From assembly GCF_011074795.1 (NCBI RefSeq), contig NZ_JAAMPF010000004.1, forward strand, positions 29,702 through 93,701: DNA of 64,000 bases. The letters run 5' to 3'. Made by a program: the position numbers and the translations under genes. How positions within the stretch are numbered: the stretch's first letter is position 1; every line of letters begins with the position of its first letter. Positions 34,969 to 45,728 of the stretch are shown piece by piece. The notes under the pieces were generated by a model. It was not told the origin of the DNA. It saw only the letters and a program-made list of their open reading frames with translations, and ran no database searches. The stretch comes from Marinobacter salicampi (lineage in GTDB: Bacteria; Pseudomonadota; Gammaproteobacteria; Pseudomonadales; Oleiphilaceae).

Positions 34969-37341
34969 TTAACTCCTCAATGTCGCCCCAAGCTCTTTTT
35001 GCAACGCCTCGATGACGTTATTGAAGAGCGCGTGCACTTCGTCATCGTTGAGCGTGCGTTCGGGATGCTGCCAAAACAGACTCAGGGCAAGGCTTTTGTT
35101 GCCCTCACCCAGATTCTTACCTTCATAGACATCGAATGCGCGCAGGGCGGTGAGCTGGCCACCTCCATTCTGCTTCACAATACGCTCCACATCTGCGAAC
35201 GCAACATCAGTTTTAATAATAATAGCCAAATCACGCCGAACTTCTGGATATTTTGAAAATTCTTTGAAATTAGGTACATATCCAGAAAGTATCGGATTCA
35301 AGAATAGCTCAAAGAGAAAGATCGTGCCATTAAGGTCGAGTTTTTTCTGCACCTGGGGGTGCAGGGCGCCAAACCAGCCCACTGTCAGGCCGTCCTGGAC
35401 CAGCTTCACGGTCTGGCCCGGGTGCAGTGCCGGATGCTGACCGGCGACAAACTCCACGGTTATGCCCAGCAGGGAAAACAGGGACTCCAGCTCGCCCTTA
35501 ACATCGAAAAAATCTGCATCGCGGCGGCCATTGGCCCAGTTTTCGGGCAGATGAGGACCGGCAACCACCCCTGCCAACATTGGCTTCTGCTCAATTTCAT
35601 CGCCAAAACGTACAAATCTGAGTCCGGTTTCAAAGAGCCTGACACGGGACTGCTGGCGATTCTGGTTGTATCCGAGGGTCTTTAACAGCCCGCTCCACAA
35701 GGTGGTACGCATCACCGACAGATCAGACGAGATCGGGTTTGCCAGCGCTATGCCTTCATTCTCAGGATCGACCAGGGCCTGGACTCTGGGGTCCACGAAG
35801 CTGTAGGTAATAGCTTCCTGATAGCCGCAGGCCACGAAATAGTTCTGGATCGCCGATAAAGGCCGTTGGCCCTCCGGCTGGGGACGCAATTCCAGGGCCC
35901 CAATCGCCTGGGTGACCGGCAGGTTGTTATAGCCATAGATGCGGCCAATTTCTTCGATGAGGTCCACTTCGATGGTAATGTCCGGCCGGAAGCTCGGCAC
36001 CCGCACGCGCCAGCCATTCCTGAGCAGCTTGTCAATGTGCATGCCCAGGCGACCCAGGATCTCTTCGGCCGTGGTACGGTCTATAGTGACGCCCAGAACG
36101 TCGGACACCTGCTGCTCCCGCAGATCGATCAATGCCTCTATGGGCAGATCCTCATCGCTGGCGACTTCAACGATTTCACCGGGCTCACCGCCCACAATGG
36201 CCATCAGGAGCGCGGTTGCCCGCTCCATAGCAGCCCGGGGCAGCTCCGGGTCCACGCCCCGTTCGAAACGGTGGGAGGCATCGGTGTGCAAGCCATAATG
36301 GCGGGCCTTGCCGGCGAGCATAACCGGCTCGAAATAGGCAGCTTCGAGGATAAGATCGCGGGTTCTGGGGCTGACCCCGGAATGTTCACCCCCCATGACA
36401 CCGGCAATGGCGATAGGCTTTTCGTGGTCAGCAATGACCAGGGTGTCCGGTGTAAGTGTGACTTCCTGACCATCGAGAAGAACCAGCTTTTCTCCTGCAG
36501 CGGCCATACGGACCACAATGCCACCTTTCATCTCATCACGATCAAAGGCGTGCATGGGCTGGCCCAGTTCAAGCATCACGTAGTTGGTGACATCCACCGC
36601 CGCGTCAATGGAGCGTATCCCGGAACGACGCAGCTTCTCCTGCATCCATAGAGGAGTTTCTGCGGTCAGGTCGACGTTACGCAGTACCCGCCCGAGGTAC
36701 CTCGGGCAGGCTTCCGGCGCCTTTACGGCGACGTCGACCACTTCCGAGTGCGCAGCCTCGACAGGCTCACATTCAGGCCCCTCTGCCAGCATCTGGTTGA
36801 GCACTCCCACCTCCCGGGCAATGCCACGGATCGACAGACAGTCGGCTCGGTTAGGTGTCAGGTCGACGTCGATGGTGACATCATTCAGCTTCAGGTACTC
36901 GGCAACATCGGCACCCACAGGGGCGTCGTCAGGCAGAGCCATCAGGCCATCGTGGCTATCGGAAAGACCCAGTTCGGCTTCCGAGCACAGCATGCCGTTG
37001 GAGGCCTGACCGCGTAGCTTGGCTTTCTTGATCCTGAAGTCTCCGGGCAGCACAGCGCCAACCGTGGCGAACGGCACTTTCATGCCCACCCGAACATTGG
37101 GCGCACCACAGACGACCTGAACCGGCTCACCGCCTCCGGCCACCTGGCAGACCCGAAGCTTGTCGGCATCCGGATGCGGCTCAAGGTCAGTGATTTCGCC
37201 AACCACCACGCCCGTAAAGCGGCCAGCCACCGGCTCGAAACCGTCTACTTCCAGGCCGGCCATGGTGATCTGGTGCACCAGTGCCTGGGTGTCATTGGCG
37301 GGGTTGACCCATTCGCGCAGCCACTGCTCGCTAAATTTCAT
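34969..37341 (-). CDS. pheT: Phenylalanyl-tRNA synthetase beta subunit
   Basis: A 790-residue subunit of the alpha2-beta2 enzyme that charges tRNA-Phe. The order is as in the bacterial standard: N-terminal tRNA-binding EMAP-like domain (about 40-150), B3/B4 editing domain (about 210-380), B5 domain (about 400-470) and C-terminal anticodon-binding domain (about 695-790, with PNFKEFSKYPEVRRDLA). It follows pheS by 64 bases and ends three bases before the ihfA start. Confidence 0.98.
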   Translation of the reverse strand: MKFSEQWLREWVNPANDTQALVHQITMAGLEVDGFEPVAGRFTGVVVGEITDLEPHPDADKLRVCQVAGGGEPVQVVCGAPNVRVGMKVPFATVGAVLPGDFRIKKAKLRGQASNGMLCSEAELGLSDSHDGLMALPDDAPVGADVAEYLKLNDVTIDVDLTPNRADCLSIRGIAREVGVLNQMLAEGPECEPVEAAHSEVVDVAVKAPEACPRYLGRVLRNVDLTAETPLWMQEKLRRSGIRSIDAAVDVTNYVMLELGQPMHAFDRDEMKGGIVVRMAAAGEKLVLLDGQEVTLTPDTLVIADHEKPIAIAGVMGGEHSGVSPRTRDLILEAAYFEPVMLAGKARHYGLHTDASHRFERGVDPELPRAAMERATALLMAIVGGEPGEIVEVASDEDLPIEALIDLREQQVSDVLGVTIDRTTAEEILGRLGMHIDKLLRNGWRVRVPSFRPDITIEVDLIEEIGRIYGYNNLPVTQAIGALELRPQPEGQRPLSAIQNYFVACGYQEAITYSFVDPRVQALVDPENEGIALANPISSDLSVMRTTLWSGLLKTLGYNQNRQQSRVRLFETGLRFVRFGDEIEQKPMLAGVVAGPHLPENWANGRRDADFFDVKGELESLFSLLGITVEFVAGQHPALHPGQTVKLVQDGLTVGWFGALHPQVQKKLDLNGTIFLFELFLNPILSGYVPNFKEFSKYPEVRRDLAIIIKTDVAFADVERIVKQNGGGQLTALRAFDVYEGKNLGEGNKSLALSLFWQHPERTLNDDEVHALFNNVIEALQKELGATLRS

Positions 37342-37405
37342 GATGTACGCCTTGTTCTGATGCGGTGAAGCCTGATGATGCTGTTATGGACTGATGCGTG
37401 TTCGA

Positions 37406-38419
<1,014 letters not shown>

Positions 38420-38492
38420 TCAGAATGTGGGCGCTGAAGCTGCTGCGGCAAAAGGACCGTAGCCCATTTGAAAATGGTATAGCCCTAACAAA

Positions 38493-38522
38493 AATAGGGG
38501 AAGAGCATGCTCTTCCCCTATT
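38493..38522. terminator. Perfect 30-bp palindrome between rplT and pheS (terminator or processing hairpin)
   Basis: The two 15-base arms (AATAGGGGAAGAGCA and its exact complement) meet without a spacer, so the RNA forms a long hairpin with a four-base CAUG loop. On the minus strand the sequence continues TTTGTTAGG, so it can act as a partial terminator that lowers pheST expression relative to the ribosomal genes. Confidence 0.75.
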
Positions 38523-38574
38523 ACCAGGCTCCCCGGAAAGAGGAACCTTATCGATCGACCATCGATGAAAGAGC

Positions 38575-38934
38575 TTAAGCCGTCAAGGACGCTTTTGCCT
38601 TTTCGACAACAGCAGTAAAGGCCTGCTGCTCGTTCATGGCCAGATCGGCCAGAACCTTACGATCGATTTCAACGTTCGCCTTTTTCAGGCCAGCAATCAG
38701 ACGGCTGTATGACAGACCGTTGGCACGGGCACCAGCGTTGATCCGCGCGATCCACAGGGCGCGGAATGAGCGCTTGCGGTTGCGACGGTCACGGTACGCG
38801 TACTGACCGGCCTTGATAACCGCCTGTTTGGCAACGCGGTACACACGGCTGCGAGCGCCGTAGTAACCTTTGGCCTGATTAAGAATCTTCTTGTGACGAC
38901 GACGAGCGACGACACCACGTTTTACACGAGCCAT
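38575..38934 (-). CDS. rplT: 50S ribosomal protein L20
   Basis: A 119-residue basic protein with the typical start [18 protein letters not shown] and the globular C-terminal domain from about residue 60. L20 is needed early in 50S assembly and, in E. coli, represses its own operon. It lies 32 bases after rpmI. Confidence 0.98.
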   Translation of the reverse strand: MARVKRGVVARRRHKKILNQAKGYYGARSRVYRVAKQAVIKAGQYAYRDRRNRKRSFRALWIARINAGARANGLSYSRLIAGLKKANVEIDRKVLADLAMNEQQAFTAVVEKAKASLTA

Positions 38935-38966
38935 ACTTTAATCCTTCTCAATATCCAGTATGCGCT

Positions 38967-39158
38967 TTAAAGCGCGATCATACGTCTGATAGAAGCCACA
39001 TCGGATTTCGCGATCAGCTTGGTACCGCGGAGCTGACGCTTACGCTTGGGGCTCTTCTTGGTCAGAATATGACTGGTGAAGGACTGCTTGTGCTTGAAGC
39101 CGGTAGCGGTCTTTTTGAACCGCTTCGTGGCCCCGCTTTTGGTTTTCATTTTGGGCAT
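38967..39158 (-). CDS. rpmI: 50S ribosomal protein L35
   Basis: A 63-residue strongly basic protein ([17 protein letters not shown] start, [16 protein letters not shown] in the middle), the normal L35 length. It follows infC in the infC-rpmI-rplT operon. Confidence 0.97.
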   Translation of the reverse strand: MPKMKTKSGATKRFKKTATGFKHKQSFTSHILTKKSPKRKRQLRGTKLIAKSDVASIRRMIAL

Positions 39159-39220
39159 TTTTAACTCCGCATTCTCTTTTGATTAGACTTTACGTCAAAC
39201 AGTGATCCTGAACGACAAAT

Positions 39221-39238
39221 CCCCCGCAACAACGGGGG
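39221..39238 (-). promoter_or_regulatory. Hairpin between infC and rpmI
   Basis: A 6-bp CCCCCG/CGGGGG stem with a six-base loop lies between the infC stop and the rpmI start; on the minus strand ATTTG follows. It may be a leaky terminator or part of the L20 control region. Confidence 0.5.
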
Positions 39239-39258
39239 AAATCATGATTCAGTCAGAA

Positions 39259-39798
39259 TCACTTCTTTTTACGGGGAGCCACGACCATGGTCATCTGGCG
39301 GCCTTCCATTTTCGGCCGCTGTTCTACCTGGGCCAGTTCCTCAATATCCGCTTCGATCCGATTCATGAGCTTCATACCGATTTCCTGGTGTGCCATCTCA
39401 CGTCCACGGAAGCGGATAGTCAATTTGCCGCGGTCCCCGTTCTCAAGGAAACGTATCAGGTTGCGTAGTTTTACCTGATAATCCCCTTCTTCAGTTCCTG
39501 GCCGGAACTTCAGTTCTTTCACCTGCACCTGCTTTTGCTTTTTCTTGGCAGCTGCTTTGGCTTTCTTCTCTTCGAAGATCTTCTTCCCGAAGTCCATGAT
39601 CTTACAGACGACCGGATCGGAATCGGTGATCTGAACCAAATCCAGAGAAGCTTCTTCCGCTTGTTTGAGGGCATCCTCAATCGGGACTATTCCGACCTGT
39701 TCGCCTTCGGCATCAATCAACCGGACTTCTTTGGCTTGAATGTTATCATTGATTAACGCGCGTGGTGCGCGGCTCCGATTCGCTCGCTGTTTAATAAT
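39259..39798 (-). CDS. infC: Translation initiation factor IF-3 (AUU start)
   Basis: A 179-residue IF-3 with the N-domain ([14 protein letters not shown]), a Lys-rich helix linker ([14 protein letters not shown]) and the C-domain ([21 protein letters not shown]). No in-frame ATG precedes the conserved N-terminus. GGAG lies five bases before ATT at 39798, which overlaps the thrS stop TGA by one base and is followed by a second ATT. AUU is the well-known rare infC start through which IF-3 limits its own synthesis. A start at TTG 39720 would lose conserved residues. Confidence 0.96.
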   Translation of the reverse strand: MIKQRANRSRAPRALINDNIQAKEVRLIDAEGEQVGIVPIEDALKQAEEASLDLVQITDSDPVVCKIMDFGKKIFEEKKAKAAAKKKQKQVQVKELKFRPGTEEGDYQVKLRNLIRFLENGDRGKLTIRFRGREMAHQEIGMKLMNRIEADIEELAQVEQRPKMEGRQMTMVVAPRKKK

Positions 39799-41723
39799 CA
39801 GTTCTCCGTCTTGGTTTTGCCTTTGCGCTCAACTTCTTCGGCCAACAGGGCACCGAACGCTTCCAGCGTCATGGTTCCGAGATCCTCCCCTTTTCGGGTG
39901 CGGACGGCGACCGAGCCGGTTTCAACTTCTTTGTCACCGACTACCGCCAAAAACGGAACCTTGTTAATTGTATGCTCGCGGATTTTAAAGCCGATCTTCT
40001 CGTTTCTCAAGTCAGCATTAACCCGATACCCCAAAGAATCGAGGTTTTTTGCCACTTTCTCACAGAAATCCCGCTGATTGTCCGTGATATTCAGCACCGC
40101 AACCTGGGTTGGGGCCAGCCAGGTCGGGAATGCCCCTTCGTAGTCTTCGATCAGTATGCCGATAAAGCGCTCGAAGGAACCCAGCACCGCACGATGCAAC
40201 ATAACCGGCGTACGACGCTCGGAATTATCAGCCACGTACTGGGCACCGAGGCGCCCGGGCATCGAGAAGTCAACCTGTATAGTACCGCATTGCCACACCC
40301 GACCGATGCAATCTTTCAGTGAAAACTCGATTTTCGGTCCGTAAAACGCCCCCTCACCCGGCAAAAGCTCCCAATCAACCCCTTCGCGGTTGAGGGCCTG
40401 CTCCAGGGCAGCCTCGGACTTGTCCCAGACCTCATCGGAACCCACTCGCTTTTCGGGCCGGGTCGAGAGCTTGTACAGGATCTCGGAGAAGCCGAAATCC
40501 GAGTATACCTCATGCAGAAGCTCGATAAACTTGGAAACCTCATCCTGAATGGCGTCTTCTTCACAGAAGATATGCGCGTCATCCTGGGTAAAACCACGGA
40601 CCCGCATCAGGCCGTGAAGTGCGCCGGAGGCTTCGTTACGATGGCAGGAGCCGAATTCAGCCAGCCGCAGAGGCAGATCCTTGTAGCTTTTAAGACCCTG
40701 ATTGAAGACCTGTATATGGCAGGGGCAGTTCATCGGCTTGATGGCAAAATCGTGCTTTTCGGACGTGGTGGTGAACATGTCATCGCCAAACTTGTCCCAA
40801 TGGCCTGACTGCTCCCACAGCACCCTGGACACCACCTGGGGCGTGCGGATTTCCTGGTAGCCATGACGGCGCAGCTTTTCACGCAGGTACTGCTCAATGG
40901 CCTGATAGATGGTCCAGCCGTCTGGGTGCCAGAACACCATCCCGGGGGCTTCTTCCTGCATGTGAAACAGGTCCAGCTTCTTGCCGATCTTGCGATGGTC
41001 CCGCTTTTCAGCCTCTTCAAGACGGTTCAGGTAGGCCTTGAGCTCTTTCTTGTTGCCCCAGGCTGTGCCGTAGATACGCTGCAATTGCTCGTTGCTGGTG
41101 TCGCCCCGCCAGTAGGCGCCGGCCACCTTGGTCAGCTTGAAAGCCTTGAGCTTGCCGGTATTGGGCACATGGGGCCCGCGGCAGAGGTCAATGAAGTCGC
41201 TCTGCCGGTAAAAGGACAGATCTTCATTGCCAGGAATATCCTGGATGATCCGGACCTTGTACTCCTCGCCCATGTCCTGGAAAAGCTTCACGGCTTCGTC
41301 ACGGGAGAGCACGGAGCGAGCCACCGGAATATCCTGTCTGGCCAGCTCTTCCATACGTTTTTCGATGCGCGCCAGATCTTCGTTGGTGAACGGGCGGTCG
41401 TACTTGAAGTCGTAATAGAAACCGTTGTCGATCACCGGGCCGATGGTCACCTGGGCTTCAGGAAACAGGTCTTTCACTGCCATGGCCAGAAGATGTGCGG
41501 TGGAATGGCGAATAACGTCCACTCCGTCTTCGTCACGCTCGGTGACGATGGCAAGGTCGACGTCTTCATCGATCCGATAGCTGGTGTCCACCAGCTGGCC
41601 GTTGACCCGGCCAGCCAGGGCGGCCTTCGCCAGTCCGGCGCCAATATCTGCGGCAACGTCATGAACGGAAACGGGTTCAGCAAAACTGCGGTGACTGCCA
41701 TCAGGCAGAGTAACAACGGGCAT
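39798..41723 (-). CDS. thrS: Threonyl-tRNA synthetase
   Basis: A 641-residue class II synthetase: N-terminal TGS domain ([14 protein letters not shown]), editing domain with HSTAHLLA (the first HxxxH motif, about 73-80), catalytic core with [17 protein letters not shown] motif 2 and zinc-binding Cys in [10 protein letters not shown] (about 332-341), and C-terminal anticodon-binding domain. ATG 41723 follows AGGAG; the three preceding codons (TTG TTA CTG) give an unlikely earlier start. First gene of the translation cluster. Confidence 0.97.
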   Translation of the reverse strand: MPVVTLPDGSHRSFAEPVSVHDVAADIGAGLAKAALAGRVNGQLVDTSYRIDEDVDLAIVTERDEDGVDVIRHSTAHLLAMAVKDLFPEAQVTIGPVIDNGFYYDFKYDRPFTNEDLARIEKRMEELARQDIPVARSVLSRDEAVKLFQDMGEEYKVRIIQDIPGNEDLSFYRQSDFIDLCRGPHVPNTGKLKAFKLTKVAGAYWRGDTSNEQLQRIYGTAWGNKKELKAYLNRLEEAEKRDHRKIGKKLDLFHMQEEAPGMVFWHPDGWTIYQAIEQYLREKLRRHGYQEIRTPQVVSRVLWEQSGHWDKFGDDMFTTTSEKHDFAIKPMNCPCHIQVFNQGLKSYKDLPLRLAEFGSCHRNEASGALHGLMRVRGFTQDDAHIFCEEDAIQDEVSKFIELLHEVYSDFGFSEILYKLSTRPEKRVGSDEVWDKSEAALEQALNREGVDWELLPGEGAFYGPKIEFSLKDCIGRVWQCGTIQVDFSMPGRLGAQYVADNSERRTPVMLHRAVLGSFERFIGILIEDYEGAFPTWLAPTQVAVLNITDNQRDFCEKVAKNLDSLGYRVNADLRNEKIGFKIREHTINKVPFLAVVGDKEVETGSVAVRTRKGEDLGTMTLEAFGALLAEEVERKGKTKTEN

Positions 41724-41855
41724 CAGTAACAACTCCTATCAGCGGTGATCCGTACCAGAGACCACATGTTTTACAGGCGCCGCGCTACCATCGCGGCTTG
41801 ACAGCCCGCGAGTGTATCAGCTCACCGCTGATGTTGTCATACATACGCCGGCATT

Positions 41856-44477
41856 TCAGGCGCTTTCAGTGGCATAGCCTCCCCTGTCCTCGTCTGTACG
41901 ACGCCGCAGCTGATTGAAGGCGATCAGTCCGAGAAGCACCAGCGCCGGAATGAACATCCACTCCTTGGGAGGGCGACCAAGGGGCACTTGAATAGCGTCA
42001 ATGGTCCAGCCGAACTGGAGCCTGGCGTCCTCCGCCGGGCTGCCAAACTGGACGAATTCCACATCCATGCGGCCGTCATCCCTGGGGGACAACTCAAGCC
42101 CGGCCGCCATAAGGCGCTCCTCGGGTGTCTCGCCGCTCGGCACCTCAAGCTGAACATAGGTGGATACCTCGTTCCCATCGATACTGATGCCCGAAGCCTT
42201 TAGAACCGTCATGTCGTCAGCTGGTATCTGGTCTATATACTCGACAATCTTACTCCCCGGTCGCTCTTCCGTTGGCGGATACATCATGTCCCACCAATAG
42301 CCCGGGCGGAAAAGCGTAAACGTAATCAGCACGAGCAGCGCCGACTCCCAGCGGTAGCTTTTGGTGAGCCAGTAGCCCTGGGTAGCCGCCGCAAATGCCA
42401 GCATGGCAATGACTGCGCTCACAACGGTAACCAGAAGGTCTAACCAGCCTGTGAGGCCGAGCAACAGCAACTGGGTGTTGAAGATAAACATGAAGGGCAG
42501 GATGGCTGTACGGATATCGTAGGTGAAACCCTGGATACCTGTCCGGATCGGGTCAGCCCCGGAAATCGCGGCCGCCGCGTAGGCGGCCAGCCCCACGGGC
42601 GGCGTGTCGTCCGCCAGTATGCCGAAGTAGAAGACGAACATGTGGACCGCGATCAGAGGCACCAGCAGGCCATTTTCTGCCCCCAGGGTCACAATTACAG
42701 GTGCCATCAGAGTGGAAACTACAATGTAGTTTGCAGTGGTGGGCAGGCCCATCCCCAACAACAGACTGATCACTGCCGTAAAGATCAGCATCAGCAACAG
42801 ATTGCCGCCCGAAATGAATTCGACAAACTCGGTCATCACCAGACCGATACCGGTGAGCGTAACGGTACCCACCACTATGCCGGCCGTTGCTGTCGCAACA
42901 CCGATGCCAACCATGTTACGGGCGCCAGTCGCCAGGGAATGCACAAAATCCTGAAGACCAAGCCTGGAAGCTTCGCCAAGCGAACCATGTTTGCGGAAGA
43001 ACGCCTGCAGAGGTCGGTGAGTGAGGACGATAATGATCATGAACACTGTGGCCCAAAACGCGGACAGCTGGGGCGAGAATCGTTCCACAGTCAGGCACCA
43101 CACCAGCATGACGACCGGCAGCAGGAAATAAAGCCCGGTTTTAACCGTAGGCCCTACCTCGGGCAGACTGGTCATGTCGGTCGAGGCGTCGTCGATTTCC
43201 AGCTTGGGAAAACTGGCGGAGTAAGCCACAAGCCCCAGGTAGGCGAGGATCATAGCCGGCGCGAGCACCCACAGGGCCTGGTCCCCCAGAAGCGTCTTGA
43301 GCCAGCCGATACCATAGTAGACCGCAAGGGTCAGCACGCAGAGCCCGAGCAACAGCACCACCCAGTTAAGCATGCGCCGGGCCAGAGAGGGCCGATTCGG
43401 CGGCTCTATTCCCCGCATTTTCAGCTTACAGGCCTCAATATGGACGATATAGATAAGGGCGATGTAGGAAATCATCGCAGGCAGGATGGCGGCTTTGATG
43501 ACTTCCAGGTACGGAATGCCCACATACTCCACCATCAGGAACGCAGCTGCGCCCATGATGGGCGGCGTAAGCTGACCATTGGTGGAGGCCGCAACCTCAA
43601 CAGCACCTGCTTTGGTGGCCGGAAAGCCGACCCGCTTCATTAGAGGAATGGTAAAGGTGCCAGTGGTCACCACGTTGGCAATGGACGAGCCGGAAATCAC
43701 CCCACTCAAACCACTGGACACGACTGCGGCCTTGGCAGGTCCCCCACGCATGTGTCCGAGGCAGGCATAGGCCACTTTGATAAAATAATTGCCGGCACCG
43801 GCTTTTTCGAGCAGTGCACCAAACAGCACGAAGAGAAACACAAAGCTGGTCGAGACGCCCAGGGCCACGCCAAACACCCCCTCGGTCCCCAGCCACTGAT
43901 GTGACGCCAGCTTGCTCAGACTCGCGCCCTTGTGGGCTATCACTGCCGGCATGTAGGGGCCGGCCAGCGAATAAAACAGAAACACGGCCGCGACTATGGC
44001 CAGAGGCAAACCAAGAGAACGCCTGGTCGCTTCCAGCAGAAGTACCAGCCCGCCCAGGGCAACGACGATATCAAAGTCGGTAGGGTCGCCGGGACGGGAA
44101 GACAGCTGGTCGTAGAACAGGAACAGGTAGCCGGCCGCGAATGACGCTGCCAAAGCCAGTATCCAGTCGTAAATCGGTATCCGCTCAATCTGGTGTTTGC
44201 GCTTGAGCATCGGGAAAGCGGTGAAAGCCAGGAATACCGCGAACGTCAGGTGGATGGATCGGGTTTCGGTGGAGTTGAAAATTCCGATTTCCAGGATAAA
44301 AGGTAAAGGCGACGCTATCCAGAGCTGAAACAGGGACCAGCACACCGGCACAATGAACAGCAGGGTTGCCGCCGGTCCGGTCAGGGCTCGCCCACCGGTT
44401 TCGGTCTGAAGTACTTCCGCTATCTTGTCCTTGTCGACATCTGCGGTGTCAGAGCCTGAGCGCTCAGCCTTCGCCAT
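41856..44477 (-). CDS. TRAP transporter fused permease (DctQM type), TAXI-associated
   Basis: An 873-residue inner-membrane protein with about eighteen hydrophobic segments, combining the small (DctQ-like) and large (DctM-like) TRAP permease subunits. SGVISGSSIANVVTTGTFTIPLMKR near residue 260 and GMGLPTTANYIVVSTLMAPV near 590 are conserved in the DctM part. A C-terminal soluble region follows at about 740-830. The start at 44477 has AGGA seven bases upstream. It lies 87 bases after the solute-binding gene, with which it forms a sodium-driven uptake system. The substrate is unknown; TAXI systems often take dicarboxylates or amino acids. Confidence 0.92.
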   Translation of the reverse strand: MAKAERSGSDTADVDKDKIAEVLQTETGGRALTGPAATLLFIVPVCWSLFQLWIASPLPFILEIGIFNSTETRSIHLTFAVFLAFTAFPMLKRKHQIERIPIYDWILALAASFAAGYLFLFYDQLSSRPGDPTDFDIVVALGGLVLLLEATRRSLGLPLAIVAAVFLFYSLAGPYMPAVIAHKGASLSKLASHQWLGTEGVFGVALGVSTSFVFLFVLFGALLEKAGAGNYFIKVAYACLGHMRGGPAKAAVVSSGLSGVISGSSIANVVTTGTFTIPLMKRVGFPATKAGAVEVAASTNGQLTPPIMGAAAFLMVEYVGIPYLEVIKAAILPAMISYIALIYIVHIEACKLKMRGIEPPNRPSLARRMLNWVVLLLGLCVLTLAVYYGIGWLKTLLGDQALWVLAPAMILAYLGLVAYSASFPKLEIDDASTDMTSLPEVGPTVKTGLYFLLPVVMLVWCLTVERFSPQLSAFWATVFMIIIVLTHRPLQAFFRKHGSLGEASRLGLQDFVHSLATGARNMVGIGVATATAGIVVGTVTLTGIGLVMTEFVEFISGGNLLLMLIFTAVISLLLGMGLPTTANYIVVSTLMAPVIVTLGAENGLLVPLIAVHMFVFYFGILADDTPPVGLAAYAAAAISGADPIRTGIQGFTYDIRTAILPFMFIFNTQLLLLGLTGWLDLLVTVVSAVIAMLAFAAATQGYWLTKSYRWESALLVLITFTLFRPGYWWDMMYPPTEERPGSKIVEYIDQIPADDMTVLKASGISIDGNEVSTYVQLEVPSGETPEERLMAAGLELSPRDDGRMDVEFVQFGSPAEDARLQFGWTIDAIQVPLGRPPKEWMFIPALVLLGLIAFNQLRRRTDEDRGGYATESA

Positions 44478-44563
44478 AATCACATCCTGTCGTGCAGTTT
44501 CAGCGTGTCAGAAAAAGACCGGGCGACAGTCTGCCGCCCGGTCCCATTTACATGCCCGGCTGT

Positions 44564-45544
44564 TTACAGCAGGCCGGCTTCTTTGTAGTACTTCTCGGCA
44601 CCGGAGTGCAGCGGTGCGCTCAGGGCGTCAGATACCATCTCCTGTTTCTCGAGGTTGCCAAATGCCGGATGCAGGCGCTTGAAGCTGTCGAAGTTCTCGA
44701 ATACCGCTTTAACAACCTGGTAGACAACTTCATCCGGAACATCGGAAGAGCTCACGAACGTGGCCGCGACACCGAAGGTGGTGGTGTCTTCGTCGTTGCC
44801 GCGATACATGCCACCCGGAATGGTGGCAACGCGATAGTAGGGGTTTTCATCAACCAGCTTTTTGGTGGCTTCGTTGTCTACGCTGACGATCACGCTGTCG
44901 CAGGAAGTCGTTGCTTCCTTGATGGCCCCGGATGGGTGTCCAACGGTGTAGAAGAACGCATCGATATTGCCGTCACACAGTGCCTGTGACTGCTCTGCGG
45001 CCTTGAGCTCAGCGGCCAGGGAGAATTTGTCCATGGTCCAGCCCATTTCTTCCATCAATACCTCAGCCGTTGCACGCTGACCGGAGCCCGGGTTGCCAAC
45101 CGATACCCGCTTGCCTTCCAGGTCTTCGAAGGTCTTGATATTGGAGTCCTTGCTGGCCACTACTGTGAACGGCTCAGGATGCAGGGAAAAGACTGCTCTC
45201 AGCTTCTCATTCTTGCCGTCATCGGAAAATTCGCTGGTGCCGTTGTAGGCGTGGTACTGCCAGTCTGATTGGGCGACCGCCAGATCCAGTTCGCCCTGGC
45301 GGATTGCGTTCAGGTTATAGATGGAGCCACCGGTGCTTTCCACCGAGCAACGGATGCCGTGGTCCTTGCGATCCATATTCACCAGGCGGCAGATTGCTCC
45401 CCCCGCGGGATAGTAAACACCGGTGACACCGCCGGTACCAATGGTAATGAACTGCTGTTCTTCCGCAGTGGCGGCGCCGGACGTGCCAGCCAGGCCGATA
45501 GCAGCCGCGATGGCAAGAGAAGAGAATTTCTGTCGAAGAGCCAT
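44564..45544 (-). CDS. TAXI-family TRAP solute-binding protein
   Basis: A 326-residue periplasmic binding protein with a signal peptide (cleavage near ATA-EE, residue 27) and the family start [25 protein letters not shown]. Two Cys at about 50 and 65 and two near 195 and 221 may form disulfides. It feeds ligand to the fused permease encoded just downstream. The 5' leader carries a hairpin and a 7-6-7 inverted repeat (see 45580 and 45615). Confidence 0.94.
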   Translation of the reverse strand: MALRQKFSSLAIAAAIGLAGTSGAATAEEQQFITIGTGGVTGVYYPAGGAICRLVNMDRKDHGIRCSVESTGGSIYNLNAIRQGELDLAVAQSDWQYHAYNGTSEFSDDGKNEKLRAVFSLHPEPFTVVASKDSNIKTFEDLEGKRVSVGNPGSGQRATAEVLMEEMGWTMDKFSLAAELKAAEQSQALCDGNIDAFFYTVGHPSGAIKEATTSCDSVIVSVDNEATKKLVDENPYYRVATIPGGMYRGNDEDTTTFGVAATFVSSSDVPDEVVYQVVKAVFENFDSFKRLHPAFGNLEKQEMVSDALSAPLHSGAEKYYKEAGLL

Positions 45545-45579
45545 GAGAGCTTCCTTTTTTCCTCGTTATTTTTAAGTTA

Positions 45580-45598
45580 CCTGTCGCTTTTTGACAGG
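45580..45598. promoter_or_regulatory. Leader hairpin upstream of the TAXI gene
   Basis: CCTGTC and GACAGG pair across a seven-base T-rich loop, 36 bases before the start codon. Confidence 0.4.
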
Positions 45599-45614
45599 CA
45601 CATGCGTCTTTCGC

Positions 45615-45634
45615 TTTTGAAACATAGTTCAAAA
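45615..45634. promoter_or_regulatory. Operator-like inverted repeat upstream of the TAXI-TRAP genes
   Basis: TTTTGAA and TTCAAAA are perfectly symmetric around six bases, 71-90 bases before the TAXI start. The layout fits a dimeric repressor or activator site; no regulator gene is adjacent. Confidence 0.45.
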
Positions 45635-45683
45635 CGGTCATTAAATAAAGCAGGCTCTAGCTTGCTAACTATATGAGCAGGCG

Positions 45684-45709
45684 AAAAAAAAGCCCGCTAT
45701 CGCGGGCTT
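45684..45709 (-). terminator. Intrinsic terminator of the DUF1329-YCF48-RND operon
   Basis: GCCCGC/GCGGGC stem with a four-base loop followed by eight T residues on the minus strand, about 20 bases after the RND gene stop. Confidence 0.93.
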
Positions 45710-45728
45710 CAAGTGGATACTTCGGTAA

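Noticed and set aside
42642..43643. A 333-codon open frame on the plus strand opposite the TRAP permease gene
   Set aside because: It lies wholly antisense to a gene with clear family motifs, is rich in His, Gln and Arg as expected of a GC-rich shadow frame, and has no ribosome-binding site.
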